Positions 1 through 8,200 of a DNA stretch of 64,000 nt are shown here, in pieces. The notes beneath the pieces are model-generated. The model was given only the letters and a program-made list of their open reading frames with translations. It searched no databases and had not been told where the DNA came from. Origin of the DNA: Halovivax cerinus (GTDB lineage Archaea > Halobacteriota > Halobacteria > Halobacteriales > Natrialbaceae); contig NZ_CP101824.1 of the NCBI RefSeq assembly GCF_024498195.1, positions 1,798,001 to 1,862,000 of the forward strand, read 5' to 3'. Every line of letters begins with the position of its first letter. Within the stretch, counting starts at the first letter, position 1. The position numbers and the translations under genes were made by a program.

Positions 1-258
1 GAATTCTTAGCTACTGAAGTCGAAGATGGAGGCGAAACGGCAGCCTGTGATGCGATGACTGTCTTAGACGCACTAGTTGATCACGCCGAACAGTCCTACC
101 GTTTCACCGCCCCTGACAAGCGCTGGACCGTCGTCACTGAAGCAGCAGCAGCCGGTGATGAACGAGCGCTCCGAAATGCAGAACAGTTCTTCCAGCAAGG
201 AGAATCAGAGTATGAGCGAGTCATCGAACGCCACAAGACCGACTCTGGGTCTGTCTAG
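1..258 (+). CDS. C-terminal part of an unknown protein, cut by the window start
   Basis: The reading frame is open from base 1 and ends at a stop at 256-258, so the start codon lies outside the window. An internal ATG at 55 gives 67 residues, but the same frame upstream of it also reads as an acidic haloarchaeal protein. The visible part is helical and charged and ends in a Ser/Gly tail. I recognise no domain and infer no function. It points away from the convergent minus-strand operon at 355-1898. Confidence 0.5.
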   Translation, partial: EFLATEVEDGGETAACDAMTVLDALVDHAEQSYRFTAPDKRWTVVTEAAAAGDERALRNAEQFFQQGESEYERVIERHKTDSGSV

Positions 259-354
259 CTGGGCCCGAAATCGCTACGTCCCCCAGTTACAAATTCCCTT
301 CCTCACCAGACCGTTTCACACTCGTGAGAGTGACGCGTTCTACCGATATACCGC

Positions 355-1086
355 TCACCCATCGGAGCCACGACGAACCGGCCCAAGTCGCGTGATCTTC
401 CCGTCCTCAACAAGCCGTTCAAGTCCGTCTCGCCTCGGGAATCCGAAGGTCCCCGTTTCGACAGTTCGCCCAGGGGCAACGCAGCGAAAGTACTTCCCGT
501 ACGGGTCTTCCGCAAGAATCCGGCGTTGACACCCAGCCAAGTCGAACATACCAAGATCATACGCGCCGTCTCGCTGAGAAATATATGCCGCACCGCTCCG
601 ATACCCGAGGTGATCCCGGGCTACGAACTCCCCCATTGACTCCACCGGGAACGCGTAATTCTTGAACGTTAATGGGTCACCCACTGCCAACGTGTCATTC
701 AACGGATCGTACTCACCGAACCGGAACGGGCGCTCTAATTCCGGAAAGAGTGCCTCTCGGGCATCGCGCATCTGATCTCGGTGGTCGGTATGGAACACCC
801 AGTGAATCACGAATCCCAGACGCAACGCCTCCCGCGTTTTCTCGCGGTACGGTTGATCAGAGCCAGCAACGAATTCGATCCACCAATTCAACCTGTCGCC
901 AAGCACAAAACAATCCGGGACGCGATCAGCAACCGTTCTTTCGAACCGATACTCCCCTGGAAACCACGGCTCCCGTTCAGCCTTCCGTCGACGATCCAAC
1001 TCTACTTTCGGCCACAAATGCTTCTCCGATTCCTTCCCCGCCGTTCGAAACCGATCGACATCACCCCAAATCTCGAATGAAGTCAT
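355..1086 (-). CDS. Unknown 243-aa protein, possibly nuclease-fold
   Basis: Last gene of a four-gene minus-strand run starting at 1898, 7 nt after the preceding stop. The middle of the protein (about residues 55-100) has a hydrophobic strand containing Asp-Cys, a following strand with Trp-Trp-Ile-Glu, then a helix and a strand with Trp-Val-Phe-His. This order resembles PD-(D/E)xK or CoiA-like nuclease cores, but I cannot confirm it. The rest is Arg- and Tyr-rich. Function is not established; the neighbours look like small plasmid or provirus proteins. Confidence 0.6.
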   Translation of the reverse strand: MTSFEIWGDVDRFRTAGKESEKHLWPKVELDRRRKAEREPWFPGEYRFERTVADRVPDCFVLGDRLNWWIEFVAGSDQPYREKTREALRLGFVIHWVFHTDHRDQMRDAREALFPELERPFRFGEYDPLNDTLAVGDPLTFKNYAFPVESMGEFVARDHLGYRSGAAYISQRDGAYDLGMFDLAGCQRRILAEDPYGKYFRCVAPGRTVETGTFGFPRRDGLERLVEDGKITRLGPVRRGSDG

Positions 1087-1093
1087 GCCTCAC

Positions 1094-1285
1094 TCACCTG
1101 CTGACCCTGATACTGTCATCTCTTGTGGGCCGACTCAGCAATGCGGCCGTTCGATCCGTACCCAGCGGCACTGTATCGTTGACCCGCACCCCAGCAACCC
1201 GATCACGAGCCGCCGCTTGCGACCGGCCACGCAGTATATTCACGTCCGGCCTATACACCGCGACTACCGGTGCTACATGAATCAT
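1094..1285 (-). CDS. Small Arg-rich hypothetical protein
   Basis: Sixty-three residues, basic (many Arg), with no recognised domain. The case for a real gene is positional: its ATG overlaps the stop of the preceding ORF in an ATGA arrangement (1282-1285), and the next gene begins 7 nt after its stop. The composition is unusual for a haloarchaeal protein, so it may be a DNA-binding peptide or a spurious frame. Confidence 0.35.
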   Translation of the reverse strand: MIHVAPVVAVYRPDVNILRGRSQAAARDRVAGVRVNDTVPLGTDRTAALLSRPTRDDSIRVSR

Positions 1286-1527
1286 AGCCTCGCTGTCACC
1301 CGACTCATGCCCAGCGGCCGCACTCTCTGCCGACGAACAGCATCGCCACCCCGAACCCCATCCGACTCCACCATATCACCGTCATCACCTGTGCCATCAG
1401 CATCACCTGCACCGGGCTGGCTCTGTGCTGACTGCGGCGACGAAATTGGGTGGACCTCATCCAAATCCTCACCCGCTTCCAGATCTTCATCGTTACCATT
1501 ACCGTCAGCTTCGTCCGACCTCGTCAT
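1282..1527 (-). CDS. Small acidic, low-complexity hypothetical protein
   Basis: Eighty-one residues. The first 50 or so are dominated by Asp, Glu, Gly and Asn (a disordered acidic segment) and the C-terminus is Arg-rich. Both ends overlap neighbours by ATGA junctions, which suggests translational coupling in an operon running from 1898 to 355. No family is recognised. Confidence 0.4.
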   Translation of the reverse strand: MTRSDEADGNGNDEDLEAGEDLDEVHPISSPQSAQSQPGAGDADGTGDDGDMVESDGVRGGDAVRRQRVRPLGMSRVTARL

Positions 1528-1898
1528 GCGAACTCACCTTCCCACACATCGCAAGGCATCGGCTGGTCATCATCGCAAGCAGCCGTCCACGCCTGTAACA
1601 CACGAACGAACACCCCACGAATAGCACACGGTTGTGATGCTAACAGTACTGGCCACGATGATTCGGTTGCCTGCTCACTGTGCGTGCCGATGCGGCCATC
1701 CATCACGAGTTCCCGCACGCCGGCCGTGAAGTACTCTGTCGACTCGTACCGACACTCAGTGCATTTCACGTGCTCTATCTGGAAGGCTGGCTGATCGATC
1801 GACCGGAAAGCGGACGCAACGAAAGAAGCGCCTTCCCGCAGGTTTTCACCGCAGCCTTCACATATCACGGCTCCTTCTCCGATCACAACATATTGCAT
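1524..1898 (-). CDS. Zinc-ribbon-like small haloarchaeal protein
   Basis: First gene of the four-gene minus-strand run, 124 aa. Two CxxC pairs, Cys-Glu-Gly-Cys near residue 14 and Cys-Thr-Glu-Cys near residue 51, form a probable zinc ribbon. The segment after it, with a conserved-looking Phe-Thr-Ala-Gly-Val-Arg-Glu-Leu stretch, is the style of small haloarchaeal proteins often met on plasmids and proviruses. A specific role is unknown; nucleic-acid binding is the obvious guess. An AT-rich stretch just upstream (about 1905-1920) could hold its promoter. Confidence 0.6.
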   Translation of the reverse strand: MQYVVIGEGAVICEGCGENLREGASFVASAFRSIDQPAFQIEHVKCTECRYESTEYFTAGVRELVMDGRIGTHSEQATESSWPVLLASQPCAIRGVFVRVLQAWTAACDDDQPMPCDVWEGEFA

Positions 1899-2090
1899 TT
1901 GTAATACATTTCAATTAATCGATTGTCGATGGGTTTCTGCGTCGTTTGTATTGAGTTGGTTATGGACTCTTTCACAACCCTGTGGATCACCCGATCCGGG
2001 TGCTCCAACCACTCGGGCGCATTCTGTGACCGCTGTACCCTATAGGACCGGGGTTCCACACCACATGGATACTATTTGTAGTCACTTATA

Positions 2091-2152
2091 GGTTACTGCA
2101 TATAGTAACCATTACTGTATACAGTATTAACATAACCATGCACAGTAACAGC
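2091..2152. promoter_or_regulatory. Array of three operator-like dyads
   Basis: Three related dyad motifs sit side by side at about 20-bp spacing. Site 1 (2091-2110) has 7-bp arms GGTTACT/AGTAACC around GCATAT. Site 2 contains the perfect 14-bp palindrome TACTGTATACAGTA (2113-2126). Site 3 (about 2132-2150) is degenerate but keeps ACAGTAAC. The shared half-site is TTACTG. They lie just upstream of the TATA-like box of the 70-aa gene at 2184. Two-turn spacing suggests cooperative binding of a dimeric regulator, probably autoregulation; this is inferred. Confidence 0.6.
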
Positions 2153-2160
2153 TAATATAT
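2153..2160 (+). promoter_or_regulatory. TATA-like box for the 70-aa gene
   Basis: An AT-only stretch, TAATATAT, is centred about 27 nt upstream of the ATG at 2184. This is the spacing expected for a leaderless haloarchaeal transcript. Confidence 0.55.
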
Positions 2161-2183
2161 GATGACAAAGCTAATCGGCAGGT

Positions 2184-2396
2184 ATGGGTGATGACCAGTA
2201 TCGTGGTCTCCTCACCGAACGTGAGCGAGAAATACTCAAAGGGGACGCCGATGTCTCCGATAACTACCGTTATAGAGTCGTTAGTCGAGTCCGTACGAAG
2301 ATTGAAAATGTAGATGAAGATATTTCGATTTTGGCTGAAAACCAGGAAGATCTTCTTGAGGAGTTGCGCGAAGCAGTCTGTGAAAATACAAATTGA
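2184..2396 (+). CDS. Small conserved-looking haloarchaeal protein, possible regulator
   Basis: Seventy residues, highly charged and helical. The N-terminal part (Tyr-Arg-Gly-Leu-Leu-Thr-Glu-Arg-Glu-Arg-Glu) is a pattern I associate with small haloarchaeal proteins of unknown function; the C-terminal half looks like a short coiled coil. The ATG is chosen because the TATA-like box lies 27 nt upstream. The dyad array in front suggests it may encode its own repressor, but no helix-turn-helix is clear. Confidence 0.65.
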   Translation: MGDDQYRGLLTEREREILKGDADVSDNYRYRVVSRVRTKIENVDEDISILAENQEDLLEELREAVCENTN

Positions 2397-2536
2397 TGCC
2401 GTTCTACTTCATTCTGGCACCTAATTACTACCACCAGGATACCGTGGTTCTCAAGTTATTTCATACAGCTCTGTAAGGTTCCGAGCGAAATTGTATCCAT
2501 GGCCAGACTACTAACAAGACCAGTTATATGGTTTGT

Positions 2537-3016
2537 CTACAGGGCCTTCATCATCCTGTACATTTCGCGCCCTCCGTCTGTTTGCCACTCATACTCGATG
2601 TCGTACTCGATAGACGTCCAAAAGTTCACAGCGGGGGAGTCACAAGCGACATCAGCGCTGACTCTTTCTTGCCCGTGATACGTGGCGAACTCTTCTGCAT
2701 TTTCACACAGCCTGGCCGCAATCCCCTCCTCACGACGGTCTGGTGAAACAGCAACCAGACGAATCTGGGCTTCATCATCATCCAGCACGCGAGATTCACA
2801 CCAAACCATCAACGCGCCGACCAACGATTCATTGTCTTCAACATAGAATAACCGACGGTCGTCTCGGCTGAATGCCCTCGAAAGTGTCGTCCGGTACGTG
2901 AACCGGTGTAGCTCCTGTTTTATAACCTTTGAATTGAAAAACTCGTTGATGCGCGTGACATCTTCCTCTTCAGTTGCATGCTTGATCGTTATTGGTTCAG
3001 ATGTTGGCTTCTTCAT
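2537..3016 (-). CDS. GNAT-family N-acetyltransferase
   Basis: The 159-residue protein has a GNAT core: a beta strand around residues 83-90 (Ile-Arg-Leu-Val-Ala-Val) leads into the acetyl-CoA loop Arg-Arg-Glu-Glu-Gly-Ile-Ala (R/QxxGxG/A motif A), and the C-terminus has Pro-Ala-Val-Asn-Phe-Trp plus a Tyr-rich segment, as in motif B. It is the last gene of the eight-gene operon and overlaps the HerA-like gene by ATGA. The acceptor is unknown. Because the operon begins with a QueF-type enzyme that should make a primary amine on a 7-deazaguanine, one untested possibility is that this enzyme acylates that amine; it could equally be an immunity or housekeeping acetyltransferase. Confidence 0.85.
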   Translation of the reverse strand: MKKPTSEPITIKHATEEEDVTRINEFFNSKVIKQELHRFTYRTTLSRAFSRDDRRLFYVEDNESLVGALMVWCESRVLDDDEAQIRLVAVSPDRREEGIAARLCENAEEFATYHGQERVSADVACDSPAVNFWTSIEYDIEYEWQTDGGREMYRMMKAL

Positions 3017-4182
3017 GCCTCACCGCCTCCATGCATACTTTTGCGCGGTCGAATCTTTACCATCTGTACTGTCTCCTCCTCATCGTCGACATACACCGCC
3101 TCGCCGGTGTTGTTGATGTTCCGAACGTAGGTTTTCAGACTACCGCTCATGTAATCCTGGCTGAGTTTATTCAGTGACTTGATATCCTCCTGTGTTGTAA
3201 TTTTGTGACAAAGGATTACGTCACACTGGGAAAGGACGTCGCTATCAATCGCAGATGGTTGTTGGCTGGCCACTACAATCGACAGTCCCGGTTGGCGGCC
3301 CTCTTTCACCCATCGAATGATGGTGTCTTTTGCCAATGATGACTGCCCACTCGGCACAAAATTGTGTGCCTCGTCGATGAACAGCCACACCTTGGGAATG
3401 TCGATGCCAAGATTAAGCTCTTCGCGCCGGCGCGCAGCTTGACGACGCCGGAACAACTCCTTGCCGAGTACCTCCACGACGAGGTTTCGAAGCCCGTATT
3501 TCCCGGGTTCAATCACACTCATATCTAACACATTGATGCGATTTTCGTCGACAGTGTGGAAGATATCCTGATATGAATTAGCAAAGATTCCCCAGTCACC
3601 CGCCATCTCTAAACGATTCAGCAGTGCTTCACGTGTACGCTCACCCGCGTCACCGTCCATTTCTACTTTCTTGATGATGTCGCCCAGATAGAACGCCCCA
3701 TCTTCGTTGTCGTCATTGAGCTCACGGACAGCGCGATATAGCGCGATTCCCATCGGCTTGTTGATATTCAGATCGAACAGGTCACACCACCCATCAGGAG
3801 ACATGTCTGATGGATTTAATAATAATGGATTGATGTCGATACCTCGGCTTTCCAGTTCGCGGCGAACATCCGGGTCAAACCGTTCTTCTGGGTCACCAGG
3901 CACCAGCAAGTTTACCGGGAACGCTTCTTCGGACATCCCCCAGTCCCAGACGAGATCGCGCTGTTCGTCGTTTTCTTCGGCCATCGTCCAGTAAATCCCC
4001 ATTGGATCGATCACGAGCGGAACGACGTCATCACCCTCGGTGTGGATTTCTTCGACGATGTCGCCCATAGTGTAGCTTTTCCCGGTACCGCGTTTCCCGC
4101 AGGCCAAGATTGATCGGGCGCTGGAAGCGTCGATGTACGTGTCTGTACCATCTTCTATCTCTTCACCGATGAATAATTTCAT
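3013..4182 (-). CDS. HerA/DUF87-like P-loop ATPase
   Basis: The 389-aa protein has a Walker A GKRGTGKS at residues 29-36 and a Walker B with Phe-Ile-Asp-Glu-Ala-His-Asn-Phe-Val-Pro, the DEAHN signature of the HerA/FtsK group. It then has the Val-Ala-Ser-Gln-Gln-Pro sensor segment followed by Asp-Val-Leu-Ser-Gln-Cys, also typical of HerA. It lacks the long N-terminal HAS barrel of housekeeping HerA. It overlaps the PglZ-like gene upstream and the GNAT gene downstream by ATGA junctions. In defence systems such ATPases usually translocate DNA for a partner nuclease or modifier; the partner here is not obvious. Confidence 0.88.
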   Translation of the reverse strand: MKLFIGEEIEDGTDTYIDASSARSILACGKRGTGKSYTMGDIVEEIHTEGDDVVPLVIDPMGIYWTMAEENDEQRDLVWDWGMSEEAFPVNLLVPGDPEERFDPDVRRELESRGIDINPLLLNPSDMSPDGWCDLFDLNINKPMGIALYRAVRELNDDNEDGAFYLGDIIKKVEMDGDAGERTREALLNRLEMAGDWGIFANSYQDIFHTVDENRINVLDMSVIEPGKYGLRNLVVEVLGKELFRRRQAARRREELNLGIDIPKVWLFIDEAHNFVPSGQSSLAKDTIIRWVKEGRQPGLSIVVASQQPSAIDSDVLSQCDVILCHKITTQEDIKSLNKLSQDYMSGSLKTYVRNINNTGEAVYVDDEEETVQMVKIRPRKSMHGGGEA

Positions 4183-5288
4183 TTTGAATCACTATTGTTG
4201 CTAATTTCGATAAGGGGCACCACGGATTCGTGATAAGAGAATCCGCCATGTACCCCCCATTCTGTGTTTTTCAATTCCCGGGTCAGGTACGGATAGGCCA
4301 ACCCGGTCGCCGTGTCTCGGTCTGCGTCCTGTTCGGTCATGCCGTGTGCTAAGTCTTTATCGCCTTCGACAAAGCGAGCGTGGTCTTTCCAGTCCTCACA
4401 TACAACAGGCGGGTCATCTGGGAGATGGTCGCGCCATAGAATGCCGTGGTCGGCCGTAACGAAAATTCGGAAGTCATCTGTGATTCCCGCTGCGACATCG
4501 GCCAATTCATTGAGATCGGTAGCCAAGCTATCCCGAACGGCATCGTGATTAGGTTTCTCCTTTCGGTTGTGTGAGTCCTGATCGAATCCCATCCGGGTAA
4601 TCTGCACGTACGTCTTCTCATGGAGTGGTTGGTCTTCCTGAAGTTGAGTGAGACCCTGATCGAAATCATTGATTCGGTATACACTTTTTCCCATCGCAGA
4701 ATGCAGCTCTGTTGAGAGGTCTTCCTGACCGCGTTTCCAGTATGTAAACCCATAGGTGTTGTAGAATTCCTTGTCTGTCAGGGCCGCATAAACGGACATT
4801 TTATCGCCTCCATAGATGATGCGTCTAAACCCGGGCTCTGTTGTCGTTATGCCATCTACAATTACTGGCTGGACATCAAAATCAAGTGAGCGAACGGAAT
4901 CGTATGAGAGACCGTCTACAATGACCAGTACAACGAGGCTTTCAGTACTGACGGTGTTGAGGATGTACTCTTTTAGATTTGACTGACGGAGCAAACCCTG
5001 CCGAATCCGGTCGTGGTGTTCACGATTATCCCACTCAACTACCTCGTCGAGTACTGGGGTGATAGGATCGGCCGTACAGTCGATGCGGGGATAATCTGGA
5101 TGGCGGTCATCGGCGTCAAGAATGACATCCTGTTCAAATAAGAAGTCAGGATCATACAGGTCGCGGTGGAATTCCTGCTGTGAACGGTAGATGGCGAATT
5201 CATTTAGATAGAAGCTGGCGAGCGGGGGTAATACTGAAATGATTGGTGTGTCGCGTGCACGTTCTGCAATAGTATCGAATGTTGCCAT
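4179..5288 (-). CDS. PglZ-like alkaline-phosphatase-superfamily protein
   Basis: The 369-aa protein shows the metal-ligand scheme of PglZ. A strand ends in Val-Asp-Gly-Leu-Ser-Tyr-Asp (about residues 123-129), a second site is Thr-Ala-Asp-His-Gly (about 279-283), and near the C-terminus is His-Gly-Gly-Phe-Ser-Tyr-His-Glu-Ser. Canonical PglZ of Pgl/BREX is roughly twice this length, so this is a short form. PglZ is a hallmark of BREX, but no PglX methyltransferase is in the operon. It lies 2 nt after the large ATPase gene and overlaps the HerA-like gene, so the three are probably made together. Confidence 0.85.
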   Translation of the reverse strand: MATFDTIAERARDTPIISVLPPLASFYLNEFAIYRSQQEFHRDLYDPDFLFEQDVILDADDRHPDYPRIDCTADPITPVLDEVVEWDNREHHDRIRQGLLRQSNLKEYILNTVSTESLVVLVIVDGLSYDSVRSLDFDVQPVIVDGITTTEPGFRRIIYGGDKMSVYAALTDKEFYNTYGFTYWKRGQEDLSTELHSAMGKSVYRINDFDQGLTQLQEDQPLHEKTYVQITRMGFDQDSHNRKEKPNHDAVRDSLATDLNELADVAAGITDDFRIFVTADHGILWRDHLPDDPPVVCEDWKDHARFVEGDKDLAHGMTEQDADRDTATGLAYPYLTRELKNTEWGVHGGFSYHESVVPLIEISNNSDSK

Positions 5289-5290
5289 CC

Positions 5291-8200
5291 TTATCGACGA
5301 CCTCGTCGTTGCGTGATCTTGATATCTATTTGATTAAGTTTGAATAACTGCTCCATCCGGTCCAACAGCTCGTCAACCTCAATATTATCCCCGTCATCAT
5401 GATACTCCATCAACAACTCTTTGAAATCCGCACCGCGGTTGTTCTCCACGCGACGGAGGAGATCCTGCACCACATCATCATCCGGTTGGGATTGTGAACG
5501 GAATTTACGTGCTTGATCAGCCAACTCATTCGCCTTCGTGATTAGGTCGTTACCTTCCTCGGCCAGGTCTGTATCGTCACCAATATCCTCGAAATCGAAC
5601 CGTGAGAGCGACGTCCGGAGGCTTCGATGTGTCGCCTGTACCTGCTCAATCTCCTCTGCGACCCGGTCTGGATCAGCGTCGGTGTCAGCTTCGACACCAA
5701 CAATCTGCGCGTACTCAATCTCATTACGCGCGTTCTCGAGCTTACCCTCAGCGTTGTCCAGGACCTGACTCCTGTATTCACTCTTGAAGTCCTCAAGCAA
5801 ATGGCGACGCGACTCGTCAGGCTGCTTCACGTCGAAGGTCGCCGATCGTAGACCAACAGTCCCTCCCTCGGTGGCCTCATCGAGAATGGTTTTAAGTTTT
5901 TCACGCTTCGCATCGAACACGTCTCGCCGCTGTTCCCGTCGTTGCTGGTATGATTCCTCAATATGGCTGAGTCGCTCTTGGAACGCTTCCCGGTTCATCA
6001 AGGCATCCAGCGGATTCTCTACGAGCCGCTCGGCGATCTGTGCGATGAAGGCCTCAATATCATCCTCCTCATCCAACGCCTCATCAAACGTCCGCGAATA
6101 GTCTTTGATGTCCTGCTTGACGTTCGCAGACTTGTCGGTGAAAGTGCGCCACCGTTTCAATTCATCCCCGTAACTTTCCAGTTCATCAATCTCACTATCG
6201 ATGCTGTCGAGGCGGTCTCGTGCGTCCGCGACTTCTTGATGTAGATTGCTTGCTGCTTTGACTGTCGGAGAATTGTGCTTACGCCGTGCGTCTTCCAGTG
6301 TCTCAATCAGTTCAGACAGATCACTCTTGACACCGCGGAACTCTGCGAGCAACTCTGAACGAGCGTCATTTAGACCACCGACGAACTGAACACCACCGGC
6401 CACTTCCTTCTCCAAATGGTCCGGGATTAAACTACGCCGCTTTCGCTCGGCCTTAGTCTTGACATCATCGCACTCGGACTGATGATGCGAATGTAGGAGT
6501 TCACCAACTTCTTTGAGCCGCTCGATTCCATATTTCGCCTCAACATGCATCGCCTCTAGTTTTTCACTAGCGTCTGGATTCGTTTGCTCCAGTTCTGCTT
6601 CAAGCCCGTCAAGCTTCTCAGGCACGCCACTCGGCACTCGGTCTGGGTCTAACTCCTCGATTGTGTTCACGAGTCTGCGAGCGTCCGCGAGAGCGCTTTC
6701 AACGTCACCAATGGAGACATCAGCCTCCTGGATTATCAGCGCATCCGCAGTTTCGTTCAGACCGACAATGCCGCGAGCTTGCATGAACTGGTTGATCACA
6801 TCGATCTCTTCATCGCGGTATCCTTTCTCAAGTGCCATGTCCTCAACCTGTGTCAGAGGCAATTTATCCTCACTACCGGTTTCCAACCGGTCAAAGATCT
6901 CTTTCTCGAATGGATGCAACTCAGCGCGGACTTCGTAATCATCCGCACCATCATTCACCACGGTGAGGAGGTCATTGTAGTGTTTACGAATACGGCCGTC
7001 GAATGGTGAGGTCTTTCGCAGACCGAACCGTTCTGCAACATTCTCTTTAGGTTCTCGAAGCGTATCAGAACCTCGACGTTTTGAGATTGTGTCGAGAGAT
7101 GCGAGGAAGTCTGCATAATCCTGCATCATGTCCTTGTACTGCGTGCTAGTGATCACGGTGTGATAGTCTGGGTACAGGTTTTCCATTGCACTCGTGAACA
7201 GTCCCTTGACCGCACGCTTTCCGGAACGACGCAGTGTGACGGGTGCATTGTTGATGAGTGTCTCATCGAACATCGCCTTCAGTGCCTGGTCAAGGAGACT
7301 CTGCTGGAAAGACTCAACCCGATTTTCCTGCTGCGCATCTAATTCGGTGCTTGGGTCTTCGAGATACTGAACGAGCGCTAACATGAGGAAGGGCGTAACT
7401 GCATTGGGATCCATTGCATCCCGGAGGAAATCAAGCCCCTGCGGTAGCTCATCGAACGATTCCCGCCCATCAAGGACGAAGGTAAACTCCCGGTCTGACT
7501 CCTTTCTGATATGGGTTTTGTTGTTTTGGCTGTCACTGCTCTCCCATGTGAGCACGAAGTTGAACGCGAGCTCGGGGTCGCCAAAGTAGTCCCCAAGTGA
7601 CCCGTGTTCTCCGATGATCTCGTTTTGTTTTGTGTTATCACTTACGGCCACATTCAACCGTCGTTTCGGAAACCGCGTATCGAATGTGCCCTCGAATTGG
7701 TCCTTGTAGACGGTCTGCTGGATCTCGTTAAGGGGGGAACCGCCGTTGGTCCAGCCGTCAAGAGTGCCCCGTTTCGCCTCGAAAATGCCCTCATTCAATA
7801 ACTTGTTTGCTAGCGCATCAACGGCGTATTCAGCGCTTCCATGGCCGACGCTATATTCACGCCAGAAATCACGGATAAGCTGTTGCACAACGTCTTCTGG
7901 TCCGTCTCGTTTAGTGACGTCGATTAGCGTGTATCCGTCGGCGATTACCTTGATGACCTCACCGTGAATCTTCTTGGAGAGTGCATTCTGGGCATCGTTG
8001 AGTCCGTATTCGTCGACAACCTTATCTGGGATCCCCTCAACCGGGAAGACAGCACACAGTTTCAGGAAGGTTTCTTTGGCAGCCGTGTCTGCGGCCGAAT
8101 GATCTAACGCATCTCCGATTGCTGACTGGATTTTGGTGCTGGACCCCTGATACCGAACATTGCCCTCGAAGAAGGCTTCTGCAAAGTTCAAGGCGGTAAA

